NCBI GenBank assembly: GCA_016709305.1 | Contig: JADJNA010000048.1 | Location: forward strand, 294,642-358,641 | Reading direction: 5' to 3' | DNA length: 64,000 nucleotides | Source of the DNA: Candidatus Villigracilis saccharophilus | GTDB taxonomy: Bacteria; Chloroflexota; Anaerolineae; Anaerolineales; Villigracilaceae | Shown here: positions 54,100 through 62,038 of the stretch, piece after piece | Position numbering within the stretch: position 1 is the first letter of the stretch | Layout of the letters: each line of letters begins with the position of its first letter | Position numbers and translations under genes: made by a program | Notes under the pieces: model-generated | Told to the model about the DNA's origin: nothing | The model's database searches: none | What the model saw: the letters and a program-made list of their open reading frames with translations, nothing else

Positions 54100-54477
54100 A
54101 TGCCAAACATCAGTATCAATTTTCGCCGTATTGCAATCCTTGCAGGGATATTTATCCTCTTCCTGATGGTGATCGAATTCAATTCGCGGCTCACTGCTTT
54201 AAATGAATTGAATGAACGGCTCGATGAAGTCCGCGCGATCGCGACCCAAAGTACACAAACTCAAATAGCCCAGCAAACCCAGGTGGCGTATGCTGGCTCT
54301 GATGCGGCTGTGGAAGAGTGGGCGCGTACCGATGGACATTATATGAAGGATGGCGAACAGGTGGTTATTCCTGTCGGTGAACCGGGCAGCGAACCGGCTG
54401 TTATCTCAACGCCCGTTCCCATTCCCACCCCCATGCAAAATTGGGAAGTCTGGTGGGGTTTATTTTTCGATAAATAA
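54100..54477 (+). CDS. FtsB/DivIC-like septum formation initiator
   Basis: 125 residues. A single membrane segment (AILAGIFILFLMVIEF) is followed by a short coiled coil (LNELNERLDEVRAIATQ), a Gln/Thr-rich stretch, and VEEWARTDGHYMKDGEQVVIPV, the typical FtsB/DivIC ending. A Pro/Thr tail follows. These proteins bridge FtsL and FtsQ in the divisome. The start has no strong ribosome binding site. A terminator follows it. Confidence 0.75.
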   Translation: MPNISINFRRIAILAGIFILFLMVIEFNSRLTALNELNERLDEVRAIATQSTQTQIAQQTQVAYAGSDAAVEEWARTDGHYMKDGEQVVIPVGEPGSEPAVISTPVPIPTPMQNWEVWWGLFFDK

Positions 54478-54483
54478 TTTTGT

Positions 54484-54514
54484 AAGTCGGGATCCTGAAT
54501 CCCGACTTATTTTA
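54484..54514 (+). terminator. Terminator between the FtsB-like gene and lysA
   Basis: AAGTCGGGAT pairs exactly with ATCCCGACTT around CCTGA and is followed by ATTTTAT. Confidence 0.78.
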
Positions 54515-54529
54515 TATGAGGGTATCCAC

Positions 54530-55852
54530 TTGGATCGTCTTGAACTTTTTCCCCTAACAACAAGAACTCAAAAAGACTTCCTGACCATTGCGGGACACGA
54601 CCTCCCTCTTTTGGCGGAAGAATATGGAACGCCTTTGTATCTCTATGACCGGGCCACGATGGATCATGCGGCAGCAGGGTATAAATCTGCGCTCGCTTCG
54701 CACTACCCCGCGCCTGCTTCTGTGACCTATGCAGGCAAAGCCTTTTTGAATCTCGCCGTCGCCCAGTGGACTCAATTCCACAACCTGTTTGTGGATTGCA
54801 CCGGAGAAGGCGAGATCGCCATCGCGATGGCGGGCGGTGTGCCGCGTGAACATATTCTTGTGCATGGAGTCAATAAATCACGCGCAGATCTAAAGTCCGC
54901 GCTTCAAAATGCAGGCACGATCGTTGTGGATAATCTGACAGAATTAAAAACCCTGGTGTCTGACAGCTTGCTGTCGGTAATGCTGAAGCAAGATTCAGCT
55001 CTCCAGAAGATACAACTCTGGTTGCGCCTCTTGCCCGGTGTGGCTGTTGAGACGCATCACGCGCACACGCAGACTGGCCAGCACGACAGCAAGTTCGGCA
55101 TGACCCCCGCAGAGATCCTGGAAGCGGCGGCGTTTTGTAAAAGTTATAATTTACCTTTGAGCGGGATCCACTTTCATCAAGGCTCGAATTTCCGTGATGC
55201 GAGTCCGCTACAAGCTGCGATCGAATTGGGATTGGATATTGCCAGGGATATTGATTTTGATGGCGGCTGGCATTTTAGCCCCGGCGGCGGATGGGGCGTG
55301 GCATATCATGAGGATGAACTTCCTCAGCCGGACATCAACGAATATGTGCGCATGATTGCAGAGCATGTGATCCACGGCTGCCAGACGCGCGACCTTGCTC
55401 TTCCGCATTTGCATTTGGAACCCGGCCGAAGTTTGGTGGCACGCGCTGGTGTTGCCGTCTATCGAGTTGGCGCGATCAAGAGGCGCGGCGATAAAGTTTG
55501 GCTATTAACCGATGGCGGCATGACGGATAATCCGCGCCATGCGATGTACGGGGCGAAATATTCCTGTTTGCCGGTATCAGGTGTCAGCAGGGAAGGGCGC
55601 GAGAAGGTTTCCATTGCGGGACCGTATTGTGAGTCAGGCGATGTCGTTATCGAAGATCTGTTAATGCCAAATATCGAAGAGGGGGAGTTGATCGCGATCC
55701 CTGCTTCGGGCGCATATCATTTGAGCATGTCATCTAATTACAATGGATCAAGAAAGCCGGCGGTTTTATGGCTGGAAGATGGACAGGCAAAGATCATCGT
55801 GAGAAGAGAAACGATCGACGATTTGTTGAAAAGAGACCTGGGCATTTTCTGA
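54530..55852 (+). CDS. lysA: Diaminopimelate decarboxylase
   Basis: About 440 residues from TTG 54530, chosen because GAGGG lies seven bases upstream and the protein then begins LDRLELFPLTTRTQKDFLTI; the 60-codon longer frame runs through the FtsB-like gene and a terminator. It catalyses the last step of lysine synthesis. Key features are the PLP lysine in TYAGKAF, GVNKSRADL, FGMTPAEI, the substrate-specificity GIHFHQGSN, the phosphate loop GGGWG, EPGRSLV and the cross-subunit GPYCESGD. The CESxD motif is present, supporting a decarboxylase of the DAP/ornithine fold. The stop overlaps the terminator. Confidence 0.93.
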   Translation: MDRLELFPLTTRTQKDFLTIAGHDLPLLAEEYGTPLYLYDRATMDHAAAGYKSALASHYPAPASVTYAGKAFLNLAVAQWTQFHNLFVDCTGEGEIAIAMAGGVPREHILVHGVNKSRADLKSALQNAGTIVVDNLTELKTLVSDSLLSVMLKQDSALQKIQLWLRLLPGVAVETHHAHTQTGQHDSKFGMTPAEILEAAAFCKSYNLPLSGIHFHQGSNFRDASPLQAAIELGLDIARDIDFDGGWHFSPGGGWGVAYHEDELPQPDINEYVRMIAEHVIHGCQTRDLALPHLHLEPGRSLVARAGVAVYRVGAIKRRGDKVWLLTDGGMTDNPRHAMYGAKYSCLPVSGVSREGREKVSIAGPYCESGDVVIEDLLMPNIEEGELIAIPASGAYHLSMSSNYNGSRKPAVLWLEDGQAKIIVRRETIDDLLKRDLGIF

Positions 55853-55875
55853 TCCCGCTTTTGCGGGATTTTTTT
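55852..55875 (+). terminator. Terminator overlapping the lysA stop
   Basis: ATCCCGC pairs with GCGGGAT around TTTT and is followed by TTTTTT. Its first base is the last base of the lysA stop. Confidence 0.85.
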
Positions 55876-55964
55876 GTCGTAAATATGTGACAAAAGTTAC
55901 AGAATAACTCTTTTGTTTGTGAGATAATTCACACATGAATGCCGCAAATCAAAAGGAGAGTGAA

Positions 55965-56596
55965 ATGAAAGACATAATCTTCCTGTTGCTGACTGGTTTG
56001 ATCGCATCATCTCTTGCTGGTATTTCTGGCAAAGAAACAATCTGGACAAAGCACTGCACAACATCTGCTATTTGATGGGGTTTGCAGTGCTTTTGATTTC
56101 AGGGCTTCTGCTGATCTTCCTGGGTATGGGGATTTTGGCATCGCCTTATGTACAGACCGTTGCGAGTTTGATCCCGCTTGGCATTTCAATGGGACTCGCC
56201 GAGGAATACTTCCCCGCCTGGAAAAAATATTTCAAATGGTTCGCGGTGATCGGTTTTCTGGCGATTGCTATCACCAGCATCGGCGGCATGGACTCGCTCA
56301 AGAAGATCGCGGTCCCGCTGTTCCACGGGGTATCGGGACTGGTGAGCTTCATCGGCCCGTTTTATGCGAAAGGCGCGCCGAAGGGTTTCTTCCGGGTTGG
56401 CATCGGCGGACTGTTGATTGGCCTTGGCGGAATCGCGCTGGCCTTTATTACCATGGGCAAACAATTACTTTTCTTCAGCCCTGACTCTGTCATGCTCATC
56501 CTGACTCCCCTGCTATTCCTGATGACAGGCGCCTATCTGCTGGGATTTACGAAGAACGGATATTATCTTCATAAAAATAATCGCGAAGCGCGCTAA
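55965..56596 (+). CDS. Polytopic membrane protein, frameshifted near 56037
   Basis: AAAGGAGAG precedes ATG 55965 (MKDIIFLLLTGLIASSLAGISGKE), which runs into a stop at 56073 in that frame. From about 56036 the +2 frame reads NNLDKALHNICYLMGFAVLL and continues to 56596 with five or six membrane segments. One missing A in the run at 56034-56037 (GAAAC for GAAAAC) would restore a single protein of about 211 residues. The restored protein resembles the one at 60078 in layout (LDRALLxI, LLxAGLLLIILGxxVLESPIV). Either a recent frameshift or an assembly error. Function is unknown; it sits at the head of the membrane cluster. Confidence 0.65.
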
Positions 56597-56674
56597 GAAC
56601 TCCAAGATATTAATAAGGTTTTCTTTGCGTGATCTGCGGTAAAAATTCTGTGAATTACTCTTCAGAGGTATTCA

Positions 56675-58150
56675 ATGCAATTTATCAAAACTCGTTTCAA
56701 CTATCTTTTCAACTCCACCAAGGGATTGATCCTAGTGGCGATTGCCATGGTGGGAATTGTTACAGCCGTGTGGGGCATGCTCTCAGGCCCGATGGCAGAG
56801 ATGGGCGTGCGCGAGATCGTGATCAAAGCGTTCGGCATGAAGATTGTGCAAGCGGAGCGTGAAGGGCGCATTGTCATTTTGTATCACTCGATTGCCATGG
56901 CCATCATCGCTATTGAAACCTATATGGTGACTGGCCTGATCAAGATGAAAGCCTTTTATAAAACAGCGATCAACGCCACTATCACCTTTGGCTATATCCT
57001 GACCATGGTCTTCGGCATGGGCTTTGCATACTTCGGGCGCAACTGGGCTTTTCATGGACTTTATATCACGGGGCTTTCGCTAATTTTCTTTGCCGGCTTG
57101 ATGTTGATCGTCGCGCTCTGGCCGTGGGACAAGGAATACTTCATCACCGATAAAGAATACGCCCACACCAAAAGCGGACTCGACCTGGAACGCACCGCAT
57201 TCTTCGCTACTGCCGTTACAACCGTGATCTCATCCCTTTTTGGCGCGGTACCGGGTTCGTATTATGGTCACGGATTTGAAACATTTCTTGCCGAGAACAT
57301 CATCCGTATTCCTGAAAAAACAGTCATGGAATTTTCGGTCATCGGTCACCTGCATATTATGCTGGCATTGATCGGCATCATGATCACTCTCATCATCGGG
57401 CGCTGGCTGAACTTCAAAGGCATTCTTCATAAATTCGCCATGCCGCTCATGATCCTGGGGACCATCGTGCTTAATCTCGGCGTCTGGGGTGTGGTCACTC
57501 CGCTCGAACCTGTCGCACACATGGTGATCTATGTCGGTGCGACTCCGTCCATGTTTGCGGCCTTGCTCCTGCTGATCTGGGATTGGAACAAACTCATCAA
57601 GAACGGCACAGCTAATATCCAAAAACCAACCTTCGGTCAAAAGATCGGGGCGCTGCTGCGTGACCCGCTCAAGTTCGGCCCCACATGGCAAATGCTTTTC
57701 ATGAACTTCACCACCAGCGGCATCGGCATTTTCATGGCGATCAAACTCGATGAAATATTCCGCGTCTGGCCTGCCCGCGAAGAACGCATCGAACTCACAG
57801 GACACTGGCATGTGCTTTCCGCCATCATCGCCACGATCATCCTGCTTTACTTCGGCGACATGAACGGCTTCAAAGGCAAATTGCGTCAGTGGTATGGCTG
57901 GAGCATCATCATCTTTTCGGATATCGCTTTTGGCGCGGTCACCGTCTTCGAGATGAAACGGCTCTTCGTCACCGAAGCCGCGCAGCAGCCGCTTGTCAAC
58001 GGCTTGATGTACGCCATTGATTTCGGCCTCGGCATGCTGCTGGTCATTCTCGCTGCAATGATGATCTATCGTTTGATTGACCTCTTCAAAAATAAAGGAC
58101 GCTGGATCGAAGAACTGGATCACGAACTCGCACAGGAGGTGGACAAATGA
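56675..58150 (+). CDS. Polytopic membrane protein resembling heme-copper oxidase subunit I
   Basis: 491 residues with about 12 predicted membrane segments. Histidines fall in the order of subunit I: H71 in a helix like TM II (VILYHSIAMAIIAIETY), H225/H227 in GHLHIMLALIGIM (like TM VI), H282 in PVAHMVIYVGATPSM (like TM VII), and H377/H379 in TGHWHVLSAIIATII (matching the HFHYVLS of TM X). The second His of the TM VII pair is missing and no TM VIII Lys is seen, so it is divergent, or a quinol or NO-reducing relative. A subunit II with CuA ligands was not found. Overlaps the next gene by 4 bp (ATGA), so they are coupled. Confidence 0.6.
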   Translation: MQFIKTRFNYLFNSTKGLILVAIAMVGIVTAVWGMLSGPMAEMGVREIVIKAFGMKIVQAEREGRIVILYHSIAMAIIAIETYMVTGLIKMKAFYKTAINATITFGYILTMVFGMGFAYFGRNWAFHGLYITGLSLIFFAGLMLIVALWPWDKEYFITDKEYAHTKSGLDLERTAFFATAVTTVISSLFGAVPGSYYGHGFETFLAENIIRIPEKTVMEFSVIGHLHIMLALIGIMITLIIGRWLNFKGILHKFAMPLMILGTIVLNLGVWGVVTPLEPVAHMVIYVGATPSMFAALLLLIWDWNKLIKNGTANIQKPTFGQKIGALLRDPLKFGPTWQMLFMNFTTSGIGIFMAIKLDEIFRVWPAREERIELTGHWHVLSAIIATIILLYFGDMNGFKGKLRQWYGWSIIIFSDIAFGAVTVFEMKRLFVTEAAQQPLVNGLMYAIDFGLGMLLVILAAMMIYRLIDLFKNKGRWIEELDHELAQEVDK

Positions 58151-59118
58151 AGCGCATCCCTCCCCCCGTCATGGCAGGGCGACGGCCCGAAACAATCTCA
58201 AACACTGGAGCGAGATTGCTTCGTTGCTCACTCCGTTCGCTCCTCGCAATGACGGTAATTTTTTTAGCATCCTGCTCCCCCGTGGATTTAAACGCTCCGA
58301 TCCCCGCCTTCGACACAGGCATTGACCCGAATATATGGACGCAAGTCCCAGCGGGTGAATTCCACCACGGGCAGTTCGATGAAATCGCATCCACCGAAGC
58401 CTATGAGATCATGGTCACCGATGTCACCGCCGCGCAGTATGCGGACTTCCTCAACGCGGCGCTCGCGGATGGAAGCGTAAAAATGGACGGTGAAAAAATC
58501 GTCGGGTTCTATCCAGGCGACAAGTTTCACGGGCTCAAGCACGAGGAAAAGATAGAAGCGGGCGATTGGCTCTTCATCCCGCTCGATGACCCATCTCAAA
58601 GAATCAAATTCGATGGCTCAACTTTTTCTGTCCAATCTGGTTATGAGAATCACCCGATGACGCACGTCACCTGGTTCGGCGCATGGGGCTATTGCAGATA
58701 TTTCGAAACCCGCCTGCCCACTGAATTGGAATGGGAAAAAGCCGCACGCGGCACCGATGAACGGCCCTTCCCGTGGGGCGATGATATTCAACGTGGCAAC
58801 GCCAACTTCTACTCCAGCCGCGACCCGTTCGAAGATATGTCCACATTCGGATCACGTACCAGTCCCGTTGGCTTTTATAACGGACAAACCTACGACGGTT
58901 TTCAAACCGTCGATTCTGCTTCCCCCTACGGACTCTACGACATGGCGGGCAATGTCTGGCAATGGACAGGTGACGTGTACGAAGGGATGCACTACCGCTT
59001 CATGCGCGGCGGCTCGAAAGATACTTATGATATGGATTTGCGCATCTGGGTCCGCAACAACGCCACACCAACTTACTTTAGCCCCGGTGTTGGTTTCCGA
59101 TGTGTGAGAGATGAGTAA
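58147..59118 (+). CDS. SUMF1/FGE-fold lipoprotein with REP-derived signal peptide
   Basis: 323 residues. The SUMF1-like domain (about 60-323) shows VPAGEFHHGQFDEI, TDVTAAQYADFLNA, HPMTHVTWFGAWGYCRYFET, LPTELEWEKAARG, FPWGDD, GLYDMAGNVWQW, RFMRGGS and GVGFRCV. The Cys pair of catalytic FGE is missing after RGGS, so it is likely structural. The lipobox is LASC (about residue 42). The preceding 30 residues, including SLRSLLAMTVI, are encoded by a REP-like repeat (58167-58255), as if the element had inserted and been turned into a signal peptide. The start overlaps the stop of the HCO-like gene. Confidence 0.85.
   Translation: MKRIPPPVMAGRRPETISNTGARLLRCSLRSLLAMTVIFLASCSPVDLNAPIPAFDTGIDPNIWTQVPAGEFHHGQFDEIASTEAYEIMVTDVTAAQYADFLNAALADGSVKMDGEKIVGFYPGDKFHGLKHEEKIEAGDWLFIPLDDPSQRIKFDGSTFSVQSGYENHPMTHVTWFGAWGYCRYFETRLPTELEWEKAARGTDERPFPWGDDIQRGNANFYSSRDPFEDMSTFGSRTSPVGFYNGQTYDGFQTVDSASPYGLYDMAGNVWQWTGDVYEGMHYRFMRGGSKDTYDMDLRIWVRNNATPTYFSPGVGFRCVRDE
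58167..58255 (+). repeat. REP-like element inside the lipoprotein coding sequence
   Basis: Left arm CCGTCATGGCAGG and right arm CCTCGCAATGACGG bracket an inner AGCGAGATTGCTTCG-type segment. The right arm is the same core as in the intergenic repeat at 30526-30577. It supplies the N-terminal codons of the SUMF1-fold lipoprotein. Confidence 0.7.
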
Positions 59119-59196
59119 GAAAGTAGACAGGGCCGCAAGTAGACAGGTATACTTGCAAATCACACTTTATTTACTCGTAGTTCTTTCAGGAGTTTC

Positions 59197-60075
59197 ATGA
59201 CCCCCCAATCGTTAATCGCAAATCGCAAATCGAAGATCGCCCTCTACTGGCCTCTCATCAAAAGTACTCAAACTGGTCTGCTTCTCGCCACAGGGATTGC
59301 GGGCTATCTCAGCGCGGGCACGCCCATCGGCTTGCTAACCTTGCTCGGCATGTCATTCAGCCTCTTCTTTGCCATCAGCGGATCCACCATCATGAACATG
59401 TGGTACGACCGCGACATTGATGCCAGGATGAAACGCACGCACAAACGTTCCGCCGCGTCGGGCGAATTAAATCACAATGAAGTCTTTTGGGTTGGTACTG
59501 CCATATCAGTTCTTGGAGTTGGCTGGGCTCTCCTCATTGCGCCTTTTTACGGCCTTGTGGTTTTTGCAGGCTGGTTCTTTGATGTGGTCATTTACACCCT
59601 TTGGCTCAAACGCCGCACCGCATGGAGCATTGTCTGGGGCGGCATTTCGGGAGCCATGCCCATTCTCGCAGGCCGTGTACTCGCCACAGGCCACATTGAC
59701 CTGGTTGGCATTCTGCTCGCGCTCGCCATTCTGTTTTGGATCCCCACCCATACGCTGACGTTCTCGATCAAATTCCGCGACGACTATGCCAACGCTGGCG
59801 TTCCCACATTTCCATCCACCTACGGCGACACATTCACACGCGCCACGATTGCCGTTTCATCGGTGCTCGCCGCGCTCGCGATCGGCTGGGCAAGTACTCT
59901 CATCGGCATCAGCGCGGGCTATTTACGCTTGATCGCCGTGCTGACTGCGGGCTTGCTTTTACTGGCATTCGCCACCTTCCGCGTTGAATCAGAACGAGTG
60001 AATTTTGGGCTGTTTAAATACGCGTCGCTTTACATGCTGGCCTCCATGATCATCCTTGCCATGAAAGCATTTTGA
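59197..60075 (+). CDS. UbiA-family prenyltransferase, CtaB (heme o synthase)-like
   Basis: 292 residues with about eight membrane segments. The first Asp-rich motif NMWYDRDIDARMKRTHKRS and TLWLKRRTAWSIVWGGISGA, followed by AMPILAG, match the protoheme IX farnesyltransferase branch of UbiA. The second motif, FSIKFRDDYANAGVPTFPS, corresponds to the KYKDDYAAAGVP motif of CtaB. It would attach a farnesyl chain to heme b, giving heme o for oxidases. The neighbour at 56675 has heme-copper oxidase-like histidines, which is consistent. Residues 6-14 (IANRKSKIA) are encoded by AAATCG-type repeats at 59207-59238. CAGGAG precedes ATG 59197. Confidence 0.8.
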   Translation: MTPQSLIANRKSKIALYWPLIKSTQTGLLLATGIAGYLSAGTPIGLLTLLGMSFSLFFAISGSTIMNMWYDRDIDARMKRTHKRSAASGELNHNEVFWVGTAISVLGVGWALLIAPFYGLVVFAGWFFDVVIYTLWLKRRTAWSIVWGGISGAMPILAGRVLATGHIDLVGILLALAILFWIPTHTLTFSIKFRDDYANAGVPTFPSTYGDTFTRATIAVSSVLAALAIGWASTLIGISAGYLRLIAVLTAGLLLLAFATFRVESERVNFGLFKYASLYMLASMIILAMKAF

Positions 60076-60077
60076 AC

Positions 60078-60683
60078 ATGAAAATGTCCACGCTTGACCG
60101 CGCGCTTTTGCTCATCACCGTGCTGCTCTCCGCCTATCAGATCGTGGTCGGCATTGATGATCTTTCCACCGCCCCAATTATCGCGTACACTATCGCTTTC
60201 GGCGTGCTGCTCGTTGCAGGATTACTGCTCATCATTCTGGGTTTTGATGTTTTGGAATCTCCCATCGTGGTCATTGTCTCGACGATCATCCCTCTGACTC
60301 TTTCGCTGGGACTCGTCTGGCAGCATCTCGCATCCTATCGGACCGTTTACCTGGTCTTCACCATCATCGGTTTCGCCGCTGTGACATTAACCCGCTCGAT
60401 CCGCATGCCAAATAAATTGCCTGTCATTACCATTGCCATCACACACGGCATCGCGGGTGTAACGATTTTTCTGCTCCCCATCATCCTTTCGGCTCGGGGG
60501 CAAATGAATCCGCTATTCTCACTCGTCGGCATTGGCGGCGCATTGATCGGCATTGGCGGATTACTGCTCTCCTTCCTAAAGACAGGTAAGCCGATACTAT
60601 CAAGGAATACGATCATGAGATTGTTCCCGATATTGCTCCTGCTGACAACAGCGTTTTTTGTAACAGGTTTCAAATTTGGATAA
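60078..60683 (+). CDS. Small polytopic membrane protein
   Basis: About 201 residues with six or seven membrane segments. ATG 60078 lies three bases after the prenyltransferase stop, so translation is probably coupled; a TTG at 60072 would overlap the stop. It begins MKMSTLDRALLLITVLLSAY. Its order of segments (LLLIILGFDVLESPIV, GIGGALIGIGGLLLSFLKTG, LPILLLLTTAFFVTGF) parallels the protein at 55965 (LLLIFLGMGILASPYV, GIGGLLIGLGGIALAFITMG). They look like distant paralogs. No catalytic residues are recognised. Ends just before the palindromic terminator at 60691. Confidence 0.75.
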   Translation: MKMSTLDRALLLITVLLSAYQIVVGIDDLSTAPIIAYTIAFGVLLVAGLLLIILGFDVLESPIVVIVSTIIPLTLSLGLVWQHLASYRTVYLVFTIIGFAAVTLTRSIRMPNKLPVITIAITHGIAGVTIFLLPIILSARGQMNPLFSLVGIGGALIGIGGLLLSFLKTGKPILSRNTIMRLFPILLLLTTAFFVTGFKFG

Positions 60684-60690
60684 ACACACC

Positions 60691-60729
60691 AGTCCTAAAG
60701 GTTTATAAACCTTTAGGACTTATTTTTTT
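60691..60729 (+). terminator. 30-bp palindromic terminator (CCTAAAGGTTT family)
   Basis: AGTCCTAAAGGTTTA and its exact complement form a perfect 30-bp palindrome followed by TATTTTTTT. Shares the CCTAAAGGTTT core with the hairpin at 47432. Confidence 0.8.
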
Positions 60730-60744
60730 GAAAAGGAGACTCAC

Positions 60745-61419
60745 ATGTCCACAAATAGTTTCTTCGCAAAATTCCTGCGTTTCATCGGGATCGTTTTGAT
60801 GGCGCTCACAGGCGGGTTTACCTTCCTGGGCGGGTTGGCACATTTTTGCCGCTGTGTTTTCCGCAAAATATGAAAGCATGGCAGGATTGATTCCTTCCAA
60901 TGGCTGTACATCCTTTTTATGCTCGGCACAATTGCCATTGGCATTTGGGGAATCTGGGCCGCCATTAAACTCATCAAAGGTACAACAGATTCGTATTGGA
61001 TGAGCTTGTACGCATTGATCACAGGTGTTCTGGTCGGCGGATTCCACATTTACATGTCGCGCATGTTACGCGGAAAATCCATGCCGGTGGACGCTGTGGT
61101 CTACACCACGATCCTCACACTTGCCATTTTCCTGCTCTTCAAAATTCCCGCCATCTGGCAGGGCGTGGACTTTGCAAAAGCCAGGCCCGGTGATAACAAA
61201 AAAGCGGGCGGCGCGGCGGCCATCGTGGTCGGCTTATTTACACTCAATGTTCAATATGCAATGGGTTCCACTCACACCTGGGGTGGTGTGAATTATGCGG
61301 ATGCGTTCAATACATCCATGACTGTGATAGGGATGGGATTGTTAGTTTTAGGCGCGGGGCTGTTTGTCAGCTTGAGAACTGTGAAAGAAACAGTGCTCAG
61401 GCTTCAGGTTCAGCAGTGA
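60745..61419 (+). CDS. Small polytopic membrane protein with two compensating frameshifts
   Basis: AAAAGGAG precedes ATG 60745 (MSTNSFFAKFLRFIGIVLMA). The frame meets TGA at 60871, yet resumes at about 60900 (WLYILFMLGTIAIGIWGIWA). Between them the +1 frame reads FAAVFSAKYESMAGLIP. One extra T in the run at 60843-60847 and one missing T at 60892-60896 would join all three pieces into a protein of about 224 residues with six or seven membrane segments. Homopolymer position and exact compensation suggest sequence error. The C-terminal part is rich in Gly and includes GVNYADAFNTSMTVIGMGL. No family is assigned. Confidence 0.65.
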
Positions 61420-61444
61420 AGCGGAACCATATCATATAAATAAA

Positions 61445-61474
61445 AACAACCCCGCTAAATTTGGCGGGGTTGTT
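61445..61474. terminator. Bidirectional terminator between convergent genes
   Basis: AACAACCCCGC and its exact complement surround TAAATTTG. It lies 26 bp after the membrane-protein stop (+ strand) and 18 bp after the coiled-coil gene stop (- strand). Confidence 0.85.
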
Positions 61475-61491
61475 GGATCTTACCTATCTTT

Positions 61492-61980
61492 CTAGCCTTC
61501 GATTTTCTCAGACACATTCCCAGTTTCTTTTCGCATCTGTTCTTCCTGTACCATGAGGATGCCGTTGCTGACCTGATTGCTTAACTTTGCGATCTGTTCC
61601 TGCAATTGCATCAGGGTGTCAACTACATAATTATCTGCGTCGGCGCGGGTGGCGTCGGCTTCGGATCGGGCCTGGTTGATGATCTGGTCGGCGCGACGCT
61701 GGGCCTCCTGCGCGATCATATCCTTTTGTACCAGCTGATCGGCTTTTTCGCGTGATAATTGCAAAGTACGGTTGGCTTCTTCCTGCGCCTGCGCCATGAC
61801 TCGATCTCGTTGCGCCATGACCTGCTGCGCCTTTTTCACTTCTTCGGGGATGGCAATGCGCATTTGGTCAATGAGTTCCAACATTTTGTCTTCATCCACA
61901 ACAACATTATGGGTGAAAGGCAAAGCCTTTGCATCATTGAAGAGTTCTTCCAATCGGTCAATCAGTTGAAGTATGTCCAT
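61492..61980 (-). CDS. Long coiled-coil protein, DivIVA / YlqD-like
   Basis: 162 residues from ATG 61980 (MDILQLIDRLEELFNDA), preferred to an upstream start six codons earlier because GCGAGG lies before it. Almost entirely helical with heptads, including EEANRTLQLSREKADQLV, QRRADQIINQARSEADATRA and LMQLQEQIAKLSNQVSNGI. This Ala/Gln/Glu-rich pattern resembles ATP synthase b-type or DivIVA-related coiled coils that are common in Chloroflexota near coaD. No membrane segment. Function is unknown; a scaffolding or division role is inferred. Transcribed after coaD. Confidence 0.75.
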   Translation of the reverse strand: MDILQLIDRLEELFNDAKALPFTHNVVVDEDKMLELIDQMRIAIPEEVKKAQQVMAQRDRVMAQAQEEANRTLQLSREKADQLVQKDMIAQEAQRRADQIINQARSEADATRADADNYVVDTLMQLQEQIAKLSNQVSNGILMVQEEQMRKETGNVSEKIEG

Positions 61981-62038
61981 GTTGTGCCTCGCGGGCAATA
62001 TCCTATTAACAATAGATTGTTTCCAATTCTAGCACAAA

